Shown: in pieces, positions 1 through 6,586 of the stretch | Numbering within the stretch: the first letter of the stretch is position 1 | Layout of the letters: each line of letters starts with the position of its first letter | Origin: Acidobacteriota bacterium | GTDB lineage: Bacteria; Acidobacteriota; Vicinamibacteria; Vicinamibacterales; 2-12-FULL-66-21 | Direction: 5' to 3' | DNA length: 10,797 bases | Assembly: GCA_020200195.1 (NCBI GenBank) | Contig: JAIVJE010000475.1 | Coordinates: 1 to 10,797 of the forward strand | The notes under the pieces: generated by a model | Seen by the model: only the letters and a program-made list of their open reading frames with translations | Told to the model about the DNA's origin: nothing | The model's database searches: none | Program-made: the position numbers and the translations under genes

Positions 1-172
1 CCCACAGGCTGATGAGTTTATGGTGCGGTAGGCTGCCTGCCTCCAGCAGCACCATCAGGTCGGTACCGCCGGCAAACGGTCGCCACGAGCCGGGATCGCG
101 GTCCATCAGCGCCAGCGCCTCGGCGAGCGTGCCCGGAGCGCGCAACTCGTACGCCGGCAGAAACGATCTCAT
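1..172 (-). CDS. Molybdenum hydroxylase FAD-binding (medium) subunit, N-terminal fragment
   Basis: This is the first 57 codons of the FAD subunit that passes electrons from the 2Fe-2S subunit to the final acceptor in xanthine-dehydrogenase/CO-dehydrogenase-type enzymes. The visible protein starts MRSFLPAYELRAPGTLAEAL and carries PFAGGTDLMVLLEAG at residues 32-46. That glycine-rich loop is the FAD pyrophosphate-binding signature of the PCMH-type fold (CoxM/XdhB-like). The start ATG (172-170) overlaps the TGA of the 2Fe-2S gene (171-169) as ATGA, so the two are translationally coupled. The rest of the gene (family length about 280-300 residues) lies beyond the left edge. The family call is firm; the substrate cannot be told from this piece. 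Confidence 0.88.
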   Translation of the reverse strand, partial: MRSFLPAYELRAPGTLAEALALMDRDPGSWRPFAGGTDLMVLLEAGSLPHHKLISLW

Positions 173-645
173 CGGCGGCAGGCGGACACGACCGCTTCGA
201 AGATTCGCATGTAGCCGGTGCAGCGGCACAGGTTCCCCGCGAGACCTGCCTTGACCTCTGCCTCCGTCGGGTTGGGATTCCGTTCGAGCAGAGTAATGGC
301 GGCGAGCACCATGCCCGGCGTGCAGATGCCGCACTGCGCACCGCCACAGGCCAGGAACGCCTCCTGCACGGCGTGAAGGCGCCCGCCAGCGGCGACACCC
401 TCTATCGTGGTGATTGCCGTCCCCTCCGCGTGGAGCAGTGGAAAGAGGCAGCTGTTGACGAGATCGCCGTCGACGAGGACCGCGCAGGCGCCACATTCGC
501 CTTCGCCGCAGCCTTCCTTCGTCCCCGTCAAACGCAGCTTCGACCTGAGGGCGTCGAGCAAACGCATCATCGGATGCGCCTCAATCGTCACGTTGGCGCC
601 GTTGACACGGCACATCACCCGCACGTTCATCCCGCTACGGTCCAT
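169..645 (-). CDS. Molybdenum hydroxylase 2Fe-2S (small) subunit
   Basis: A 158-residue electron-transfer subunit with two [2Fe-2S] clusters, at full family length. The N-terminal plant-ferredoxin-like domain has Cys46, Cys51, Cys54 and Cys66 (C-x4-C-x2-C-x11-C). The C-terminal helical domain has Cys105, Cys108, Cys140 and Cys142 in QCGICTPG and LCRCTGY; the Gln before Cys105 normally lies close to the Mo cofactor. The ATG at 645 overlaps the end of the large-subunit gene by 11 bp and has GGAG four bases upstream; a second ATG at 630 would remove five residues. The gene sits between the Mo and FAD subunits. All eight cluster ligands are present and no damage is seen. Related groups include xanthine dehydrogenase, CO dehydrogenase and isoquinoline or nicotinate hydroxylases; the subunit alone does not separate them. 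Confidence 0.93.
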   Translation of the reverse strand: MDRSGMNVRVMCRVNGANVTIEAHPMMRLLDALRSKLRLTGTKEGCGEGECGACAVLVDGDLVNSCLFPLLHAEGTAITTIEGVAAGGRLHAVQEAFLACGGAQCGICTPGMVLAAITLLERNPNPTEAEVKAGLAGNLCRCTGYMRIFEAVVSACRR

Positions 646-2770
646 CAGGCTCCGCTTTTTCCATCAGCTCCATCAGCGCTTCGGGTGTCAGTGGCAGATG
701 CGCCGGATTCAGCCCGGTCGCGTTCGCGACGGCATTGAAGATAGCAGGGGCCGGACCGTCCATTGGAAGCTCACCGATGCCTTTGGCGCCGCCGGGACCG
801 TTCGGGTACGGCGCTTCTTCGAAGAAGACGCGGATCGGCGGCAGATCCATGGACGTCGGCATGATGTAGTTCGTCATCTGCGCGTTGACCATGCGCCCAT
901 CGCGCCACACGATGTCTTCGAAAAGCGCCCAGCCAATCGCCTGCGCCACACCGCCTTCGATTTGACCCGTCGCCAGCGGCGGGTTGATCACTCGTCCCAC
1001 TTCCTGCACCGCGACGAAATCATCCACCTGCGTTTGGAAGGTGTCGAGATCGACCGTGACCTCGGCTACGTACACAGCCCATGCGTAGGCGCCGTAGGCG
1101 TCGCCCTCGTAGCGTTGATCGTCCCACCGCAACCCTTCCGGCGGTCGGTACTGCGCTGCGATCCGAAGATCGCCATGGCGGGCCCTATACGCAGCGCAGG
1201 CCGCGCGGAACTCGGCCGGCGTGTACCGAGACGTCAGCAGCCCTGCCGTCTCCAGCCTATGACGGAAATCGAGAGAGGCTGTCTCGATGAGCTTGCCGAC
1301 CACCATGCACGTGCGAGACGCCACGGTGGGACCACTATCCGGCACGGTGGCCGTGTCGGGCTGCGCAACTTCCACATCGTCGCATTCGAGCCCGAGCGCT
1401 TCGGCAGCAATCTGCGCGAAGATCGTATTCGTGCCCTGCCCGATTTCGGCACTGGCGGCGAGCACGCGCACGCGGCCATTGCTGAGCGCTTCGACCGCCA
1501 CGACCGACGCGAGGTGCTGCTCGCCGGAACCGGTGAAGCCGGCGCCATGCATGAACGTCGCGAAGCCGATTCCTCTTTTGATGCGCGTGCTGTGACGATT
1601 CGCGTCCGCGAAGCGGCTCCGCTTCGCGTGATAGTCGGACAACACAAGGGCACGATCGAGCAGGCGTTCCATCGCGATCGGCTCCTTCATGACCTGACCA
1701 ACTGCGCTCGTCTGTCCCGTCTGGATGAAATTGCGTCTGCGGAACTCGTCCGGCGTCAGACCGGCGGCGGCGGCCACGCGATCCATATGCCGCTCGAGGG
1801 CGAAAATGCTCTGGGGCGCACCGAAGCCGCGGAACGCTCCGTGTGGAGGCATGTTCGTCGCGACAGCGCGCCCGCGGATCCTGATGTTCGGGCAGAAGTA
1901 AGGGCCAGCCGCATGGATGGTTCCACGGGACAGAACCACCGGAGACAGCGTGCAATATGCGCCACCGTCAATCGTGAACTCGATATCCATCGCGAGCAGT
2001 CGGCCATCCCGCGATACGGCCGTACGATGCCGCGTCCGTGACGGATGCCGCTTCGTCGTCGCCACCATGTCTTCGGCGCGGTCGTAAACGAGCTTGACTG
2101 GCCGGCCTGACTTCCACGCGAGGAGCGCCGCGTGGCCGGCGATGATCGACGGATACTCCTCTTTCCCGCCGAAGCCGCCGCCAGTCTCCATCTGGACGAC
2201 GCGAACCTTGGCCGCCGGGACATTGAACAGCGCTGCCAGGGCCTTGTGAATGTAGAACGGGCACTGCATCGATCCCCAGACGGTGACCGCACCTTGCGCG
2301 TCGGTGAGCGCCACCATGCCCTGCGGCTCGATGTAGAGCTGCTCCTGCGCGCCCGTTTCGTACTCCCCGTCAACAATGACGTGGGCCTCCGTCCAAACGG
2401 CATCGACGTTTCCGCGCGTCACCAGATACTGTTTGAACACGTTGTCGTCGCCCCAAATCACTTCCGTCCGCGCCAGGGCGGCGTCCATCGAAAACACCGG
2501 CGGGAGCGTGACGCAGTTCGCGCCGGGAATGTCGTGGGCGCTGACGATCGTAAATTCCGGCCAGGGGACGCCGGGCGCGTAATGGATCGCGCGAAGGAGG
2601 CCACGCGCGACCGGGCTCCGTACCGTCGCGCCGTGAAGCATCCCGGGGAGGACGAGGTCGTCAATGTACCGCGCCTGACCGGTGAGCTTGGCGCGCCCTT
2701 CCTTGCGGGGGACCGGCTGCCCGATCGTTGAGACCACCATGACGATGAGATTGTACTCCTTGTAGTTCAT
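635..2770 (-). CDS. Molybdenum hydroxylase large subunit (xanthine-dehydrogenase-like), with an apparent internal deletion
   Basis: Molybdopterin-binding catalytic subunit, 711 residues from ATG 2770. Residue numbers use this start; ATG 2740 is an alternative ten codons in, since IGQPVPRKEGRAKLTGQARY is where homology usually begins. GGGFGGKE (197-204), LSRGTIH (Arg282), GAFRGFGAPQ (Phe316) and KGIGE (Glu667) match the positions of bovine xanthine dehydrogenase Glu802, Arg880, Phe914 and Glu1261. GQGTN (444-448) is a cofactor-contact loop. The CO-dehydrogenase active-site loop with its Cys is absent, so this is not a form I CoxL. After IVSAHDIPGANCVTL the sequence jumps at about residue 89 (near 2503) to PPVFSMDAALA. 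Relatives have about 45 more residues there, forming part of the a/b hammerhead domain; the frame is kept. First gene of the operon, divergent from padR. Activity of the shortened enzyme is doubtful. Confidence 0.9.
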   Translation of the reverse strand: MNYKEYNLIVMVVSTIGQPVPRKEGRAKLTGQARYIDDLVLPGMLHGATVRSPVARGLLRAIHYAPGVPWPEFTIVSAHDIPGANCVTLPPVFSMDAALARTEVIWGDDNVFKQYLVTRGNVDAVWTEAHVIVDGEYETGAQEQLYIEPQGMVALTDAQGAVTVWGSMQCPFYIHKALAALFNVPAAKVRVVQMETGGGFGGKEEYPSIIAGHAALLAWKSGRPVKLVYDRAEDMVATTKRHPSRTRHRTAVSRDGRLLAMDIEFTIDGGAYCTLSPVVLSRGTIHAAGPYFCPNIRIRGRAVATNMPPHGAFRGFGAPQSIFALERHMDRVAAAAGLTPDEFRRRNFIQTGQTSAVGQVMKEPIAMERLLDRALVLSDYHAKRSRFADANRHSTRIKRGIGFATFMHGAGFTGSGEQHLASVVAVEALSNGRVRVLAASAEIGQGTNTIFAQIAAEALGLECDDVEVAQPDTATVPDSGPTVASRTCMVVGKLIETASLDFRHRLETAGLLTSRYTPAEFRAACAAYRARHGDLRIAAQYRPPEGLRWDDQRYEGDAYGAYAWAVYVAEVTVDLDTFQTQVDDFVAVQEVGRVINPPLATGQIEGGVAQAIGWALFEDIVWRDGRMVNAQMTNYIMPTSMDLPPIRVFFEEAPYPNGPGGAKGIGELPMDGPAPAIFNAVANATGLNPAHLPLTPEALMELMEKAEPDGP

Positions 2771-2774
2771 GGTC

Positions 2775-2802
2775 CTTGTCGTGCCTTGTGGGGCACGACA
2801 AG
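2775..2802. repeat. Perfect 11-bp inverted repeat in the divergent promoter region
   Basis: CTTGTCGTGCC at 2775-2785 and GGCACGACAAG at 2792-2802 are exact reverse complements separated by six bases. The repeat lies four bases upstream of the large-subunit ATG at 2770, so on the minus strand its last AAG forms part of the only SD-like sequence (AAGGA) before that ATG. It could be an operator for a dimeric regulator, or an RNA hairpin that hides the ribosome site. If translation starts at 2740 it would simply lie in the leader. No T-run follows on either strand, so a terminator is unlikely. Confidence 0.6.
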
Positions 2803-2809
2803 TGCTGTA

Positions 2810-2837
2810 TTGACAAATCGAGTCTACAACGTAGACT
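2810..2837 (+). promoter_or_regulatory. Candidate padR promoter with overlapping palindromic operator
   Basis: TTGACA at 2810-2815 is a consensus -35 box. TAGACT at 2832-2837, after a 16-bp spacer, matches 4 of 6 bases of a -10 box. The palindrome AGTCTAC-AAC-GTAGACT (2821-2837; perfect 7-bp arms) covers the spacer end and -10 and abuts the first padR ATG. A repressor bound there would block initiation, which fits PadR autorepression. A transcript from this promoter would begin at about 2843-2846, just before the second in-frame ATG at 2847, so a nearly leaderless mRNA starting at codon 4 is possible. Operator identity is inferred. Confidence 0.55.
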
Positions 2838-3176
2838 ATGGCGGACATGCAGACGCTCGGCGAGCTCGAACAACTGATTCTTCTCGCGATCCTTCGGCTG
2901 GGACCGGAAGCGTTCGGGCTGTCGATTGCCCGGGAGCTCGAGCTCCAGGCAGGCCGCAGGCTGTCGCGCGGCGCCCTTTACACGACGCTCGACCGTCTGG
3001 AGCTGAAAGGGCTGGTCCGCTGGAAGCTCGAAACGGGCGGACCGGAACGGGCGGGTCTCCCGAAACGCCTCTACACGGTCTCGGCCCGTGGCGTGTCCGC
3101 TCTCCGAGCGTCACAGCGTGTGCTGGACCGCATGTGGCGCGGGCTGGACGACATCTTCGGCGAGCGCTCGTCGTGA
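2838..3176 (+). CDS. PadR-family winged-helix transcriptional regulator
   Basis: A 112-residue PadR-type repressor, consistent with the short subfamily found beside ADOP permeases. The N-terminal winged helix reads LGELEQLILLAILRLG (about 7-22), followed by the recognition-helix region SRGALYTTLDRLELKGLV (about 53-70) and the wing LPKRLYTVSARG. A C-terminal helix (SALRASQRVLDRMWRGLDDIF) provides dimerisation. These proteins bind small molecules or drugs and release palindromic operators; the palindrome touching this start codon is a likely target. ATG 2838 has no Shine-Dalgarno sequence. ATG 2847 (MQTLGELEQ) is an equally good start if the message is leaderless. The TGA overlaps the GTG start of the permease (GTGA, 3173-3176), so the two are translationally coupled. 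The ligand is unknown. Confidence 0.9.
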   Translation: MADMQTLGELEQLILLAILRLGPEAFGLSIARELELQAGRRLSRGALYTTLDRLELKGLVRWKLETGGPERAGLPKRLYTVSARGVSALRASQRVLDRMWRGLDDIFGERSS

Positions 3177-5767
3177 GTCGCCGTGAGCCGTCGCGGGCCG
3201 TCGAGTGGTTGTTGCGGCGGGTGCTACCCAACACTGTCGCGGAACCGGTCCTTGGCGACTTGCTGGAGGAGTTGCGGCAATCCGGGAATCGCGCGCGGTA
3301 TCTCCGCCAGGCTCTCTCAATCGCGGTCTATTACACTCCGGGACGGTTGCGGCGCGCGCCGCGGCATCTGCCGGGCGCATCGGACGGCACTGAAAGGAAA
3401 CCCATGGGACTCGAGAGCGTAGTGCAGGACTTGAAGTATGCCGTGCGCGGCCTCGCGAAACGACCCGGGTTCGCGGTCGTCGTGGTGCTGACGCTCGGGC
3501 TCGGCATCGGGGCCTCCACCGCCATTTTCTCGATCGTCGACGGCATCCTGCTGCAACCGCTGCCCTTTGCCGATCCAGACCGCCTCGTCATGGCAAACGA
3601 GACAAAGGATGGCCAGCGGATGACCATCGCCTGGCCGAACTACGTGGATCTCCGCGATCGCGCGTCCTCTTTCGAGTCGATAGCCTGCCACCAGCCGAAC
3701 GCCTTCACGCTGCTCGGCGACGGCAAGCCCCGCCGCGTCAACGGACGGCTCGTCTGCGCCGGCTTTTTCGAGGTGCTGGGCATTCAACCACAGACGGGGC
3801 GCACGTTCAGGGCCGAAGATGACCGCGTTGGCGCAACGCCGGTCGCGATCGTGAGCGACCGCTTCTGGAAGCAGGATCTCGGCGCGGATCCGGCGGTGCT
3901 CGGACGAACGATCCGGATGAGCGAGAAGACCTTCACGATTATTGGCGTGCTGCCGGCCGGCTTCAGATTCTCCAGGCCGGAGGATTTTTACGCGCCCGTC
4001 GGCCTCACCATCACGAAAGATTCAGGGTGGCTCGACCGCGGCAATCATTTCGGCCTGTTCGCCATCGCGCGCCTGAAGCCAGGCGTCGAGCTGTCGCAAG
4101 CCGACGCTGAGGTCAAGCGTGTGGCCGACGACCTCGCGCGCGCGTATCCCAATACGAACGCCGGCAATGGAGGCGAGGTCGAGTTGCTGCGCGACCGGTT
4201 CGTTGATCAGGTCAAGAGCACGCTCGTCGCGCTCATGGGCGCCGTCGCGTTCCTGCTGTTGCTGGCGTGCGTCAACGTGGCGAATCTTCTCGTCGCGCGC
4301 GGGGCGGCGCGTCAGCACGAGCTGGCCATCCGCACAGCCCTCGGGGGCAGCCGCTGGCGTCTTGTCCGGCAGCTCCTCTCCGAGAGCACGCTGCTCTCGC
4401 TCGCCGGCGGTGTGCTGGGCATCCTCCTCGCCGCATGGCTGGTGCAGACGCTCGTCGTGCTGGCCCCTGAAGGGACGCCGCGAATTGAAAACGTCCGCAT
4501 GAACTGGACCTCGCTGACTTTCGCACTGACCGCCGCCATCGCCTGCGGTCTGATCTTCGGCACGTTTCCCGCGCTGCATGCGTCAGGCATTCGCGGGCAG
4601 CATCTGCTCGCGCGCGCCAGCCGAACCAGCGCCGCGATCTCCCCGCGGCGCACGCGGCGCGGGCTCATGATCGTTGAAGTGGCGCTCGCGCTCATCCTCC
4701 TTGCCGGTTGCGGCCTCATGGCAAGGACGATGCTCCGGTTGAGCAACGTCGACACGGGATTCCGCGCTGACCACCTGCTGACGGGACGAGTCATGCTTGC
4801 GGGGGACGCCTGGAACAACGAGGCGCGGCGTCTGGCATTCTATGACGACGTGCTCGCGCGAGCGAAGGCCGTGCCCGGAGTGCGCGATGCTGCCCTGACC
4901 TTGTCGCTGCCGATCGACGGATCCAACTGGGGATCGATCTTCACCGTACGGGATAAACCCGTTCCCCCGCGCGCGGAGCTGCCAAGCGCCGCGTTCATCC
5001 CCGTGAGTCCTGGCTATTTCTCGACGATGGAGATGCGGCTGCTGAAAGGACGCGCATTCGACGATCGAGACAGCCCGCAGGGCGCGCGCGTCATCATCGT
5101 CAACCAAAAGCTCGCCGGGCAGCTCTGGCCGGGAGAAGACGCGATCGGCAAGCAGTTGAAACAGGGGTGGCCGGAAACTCCTGAGGCAGATGCCCCGTGG
5201 CGCACAGTGGTGGGGCAGACGCCTGTGCGATCGATTGCCATCGTGGCACGCACCGAGATGGAGCCGACCCGCGCGGCAGCGCCGCTCGAAGCCGCGGTGC
5301 TCGCGAGCGACAAGGATCTTCCGCTCACGCGTGTCCTGCCGATGACGCAGTTGATGCGCGACGCGGTGGCGCGTCAGCGCGTGTCGACGGTGATACTGGC
5401 GTTGTTCTCCGCTGTCGCGATTCTGCTCGCCGCAGTCGGGTTGTACGGTGTGGTATCCCACAGCGTGACCGAACGGACGCGCGAGATCGGCGTCCGGATG
5501 GCGCTCGGCGCCGAGCGCGGCCAAGTGCTGCGGCTGTTTGTCCGGAACGGCCTCGCCACCGCCGCTGCGGGAACGGTGATCGGACTGGCGGGCGCACTCG
5601 CGCTTTCGCGCTCGCTCGAGAGTTTGCTGTTCGAGGTGAAGCCGTCGGATCCCCTGACGTTCGTTGCGGTAGCCGTGTTGCTGCTCGCCGTCGCGATGGT
5701 CGCGTGCTACCTGCCCGCGCGCCGTGCCGCAGGCATCGACCCGTTACTGGCTCTCAGGACAGAGTAG
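3173..5767 (+). CDS. ADOP-family duplicated MacB/FtsX-like ABC permease
   Basis: An 864-residue inner-membrane permease from GTG 3173, chosen because it overlaps the padR stop and because the MSRREPSRAVEWLLRRVLPN segment is the cytosolic N-terminal module typical of acidobacterial ADOP proteins. There are two MacB_PCD plus FtsX halves and about eight membrane spans: roughly 99-121, 350-372, 402-428, 446-468, 497-517, 738-760, 788-812 and 828-848. FtsX-type motifs HELAIRTALGGSRWRLVRQLL and REIGVRMALGAERGQVLRLF mark the two halves. No ATPase domain is present and none is encoded nearby. An in-frame ATG at 3404 with its own Shine-Dalgarno could give a 787-residue form lacking the N-terminal module. 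In the second periplasmic domain, WRTVVG (to residue 681, near 5215) runs straight into QTPVRSIAIVART. Relatives carry about 25-30 more residues there, so an in-frame deletion is likely. Confidence 0.9.
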   Translation: MSRREPSRAVEWLLRRVLPNTVAEPVLGDLLEELRQSGNRARYLRQALSIAVYYTPGRLRRAPRHLPGASDGTERKPMGLESVVQDLKYAVRGLAKRPGFAVVVVLTLGLGIGASTAIFSIVDGILLQPLPFADPDRLVMANETKDGQRMTIAWPNYVDLRDRASSFESIACHQPNAFTLLGDGKPRRVNGRLVCAGFFEVLGIQPQTGRTFRAEDDRVGATPVAIVSDRFWKQDLGADPAVLGRTIRMSEKTFTIIGVLPAGFRFSRPEDFYAPVGLTITKDSGWLDRGNHFGLFAIARLKPGVELSQADAEVKRVADDLARAYPNTNAGNGGEVELLRDRFVDQVKSTLVALMGAVAFLLLLACVNVANLLVARGAARQHELAIRTALGGSRWRLVRQLLSESTLLSLAGGVLGILLAAWLVQTLVVLAPEGTPRIENVRMNWTSLTFALTAAIACGLIFGTFPALHASGIRGQHLLARASRTSAAISPRRTRRGLMIVEVALALILLAGCGLMARTMLRLSNVDTGFRADHLLTGRVMLAGDAWNNEARRLAFYDDVLARAKAVPGVRDAALTLSLPIDGSNWGSIFTVRDKPVPPRAELPSAAFIPVSPGYFSTMEMRLLKGRAFDDRDSPQGARVIIVNQKLAGQLWPGEDAIGKQLKQGWPETPEADAPWRTVVGQTPVRSIAIVARTEMEPTRAAAPLEAAVLASDKDLPLTRVLPMTQLMRDAVARQRVSTVILALFSAVAILLAAVGLYGVVSHSVTERTREIGVRMALGAERGQVLRLFVRNGLATAAAGTVIGLAGALALSRSLESLLFEVKPSDPLTFVAVAVLLLAVAMVACYLPARRAAGIDPLLALRTE
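3393..3406 (+). promoter_or_regulatory. Internal ribosome-binding site and ATG inside the permease gene
   Basis: AAAGGAAA at 3393-3400 followed by CCC and ATG at 3404-3406 is the best Shine-Dalgarno/start pair in this operon. It lies in frame 77 codons into the permease, exactly where the MacB-like core begins (MGLESVVQDLKYAVRGLAKR). It may produce a second, shorter permease lacking the N-terminal module, or be the true start with the upstream part translated by coupling to padR. There is no stop codon between the two starts. Confidence 0.5.
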
Positions 5768-5788
5768 GGTTCGTTGAACCCAACCCTA
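5765..5788. repeat. Inverted repeat spanning both convergent stop codons
   Basis: TAGGGTT at 5765-5771 and AACCCTA at 5782-5788 are exact reverse complements. Each arm contains the TAG stop of one of the converging genes (permease on plus, zinc peptidase on minus). A shorter alternative stem, GGGTTC-GTT-GAACCC (5767-5781), is nested. It may act as a small bidirectional terminator or processing hairpin, but neither side is followed by a T-run. Confidence 0.35.
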
Positions 5789-6488
5789 TTGGAACGTATT
5801 ACAGGCGTTCGGATCTCCCCTCTGGAAGCCGCGGCGGAACCAGCTGACGCGCTGTTCGGACGATCCATGCGTGAAGGTTTCGGGCGTGACGCGGCCGGAC
5901 GAGCGCTTCTGGATCTGATCGTCGCCGATGGCGGACGCCGCTCTGAGGGCCTCGTCGATGTCTCCTTCTTCGAGCTCGACGCCGCCGGACGCCGCGCGGC
6001 CCGATTGGTTCGCATGATGGCCCCAGACCCCTGCGTAGCAGTCCGCCTGCAGTTCCATCCGCACCGATAGTTCGTTGCGCTGATCCGGCCGTGCTGACTG
6101 CAGGTTCCTGACCTGCCCTTCGGTCCCCGTGATCGTCTGCACGTGATGGCCGACTTCGTGCGCCAGTACGTATGCCTGCGCGAAATCACCAGGCGCGCCG
6201 AACCGGCGATGTAACTCGTTGAAGAACGCGAGATCCAGGTACACGCGCCGGTCGGCCGGGCAGTAGAACGGCCCGGACGCCGCCTGCGCAAAGCCGCATG
6301 TCGACTGGATAGCGTCGCGGAACAGCACGGCGCGCGTCTCCTGATACGAGAAAGTCGACGCCGGTGAACCAACTCAAGAGTAGAAGAACAAGGACTCCAC
6401 CGATGCCCAGACCGGCGCCGCCGATGCCCACGCCGGATCGACCGCGCATGTCGTCGATACTTCCACGATTACCAGGCGTCCATCTCAT
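5786..6488 (-). pseudogene. Neutral zinc metallopeptidase (YpfJ-like, PF04228 type), frameshifted with internal deletion
   Basis: The N-terminus (from ATG 6488) reads MRWTPGNRGSIDDMRGRSG, then a glycine-rich stretch and one membrane span (GVLVLLLLSWFTGVDFL), the expected start of this membrane-anchored family. After about 47 codons the homology moves to another frame near 6346-6348 and resumes as YQETRAVLFRDAIQSTCG. It then continues as GPFYCPADRRVYLDL, the zinc-binding LAHEVGHHVQ (HExxH at 6160-6146), MELQADCYAGVWGHH, and the family ending FTHGSSEQRVSWFRRGF...CNTF. About 233 residues are recognisable against roughly 290 in relatives, so some 55-75 codons plus the frame are missing at the junction. 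The 3' frame alone (186 codons) keeps the catalytic motif but has no signal or anchor. GTG 6518 or ATG 6515, with AAGGG upstream, are alternative starts. The gene follows MATE by about 98 nt. Confidence 0.85.
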
Positions 6489-6507
6489 GGTCAGCCCCCC
6501 AGCGGGT

Positions 6508-6528
6508 AGGGACATCACGACTGTCCCT
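6508..6528. repeat. 7-bp inverted repeat in the zinc-peptidase leader
   Basis: AGGGACA (6508-6514) and TGTCCCT (6522-6528) are exact reverse complements around a 7-nt centre that includes the candidate starts GTG 6518 and ATG 6515. A strong AAAGGAGG (minus strand, 6545-6538) lies 22 nt upstream of ATG 6515, with no start codon at normal distance. The hairpin could bring that site closer to the start, or act as an operator; this is speculative. Confidence 0.35.
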
Positions 6529-6586
6529 TCTGAGTGTCCTCCTTTCCTGAGTGCAAACGTGACGCCAAACGGCAGGGGTCGGTCGT

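Noticed and set aside
407..2041. Very long open frame on the plus strand opposite the Mo operon
   Set aside because: It is antisense to the well-supported large and small subunits, its translation is Arg/His-rich without motifs, and long antisense frames are expected in GC-rich coding DNA.
635..2770. Carbon-monoxide dehydrogenase (CoxL) assignment for the Mo subunit
   Set aside because: The form I active-site loop with its Cys is absent; GAFRGFGAPQ and the conserved Arg/Glu residues fit the xanthine-dehydrogenase/aldehyde-oxidoreductase type.
2775..2802. Intrinsic terminator
   Set aside because: The stem is good but no T-run follows on either strand and it lies between divergent gene starts.
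2786..3172. Upstream continuation of the permease frame through the padR gene
   Set aside because: The frame is open but overlaps PadR in another frame and its translation is low-complexity Arg/Pro/Gly; homology begins only after GTG 3173.
4583..5524. 313-codon minus-strand frame inside the permease
   Set aside because: No ribosome site or recognisable motif; a shadow of the permease codons.
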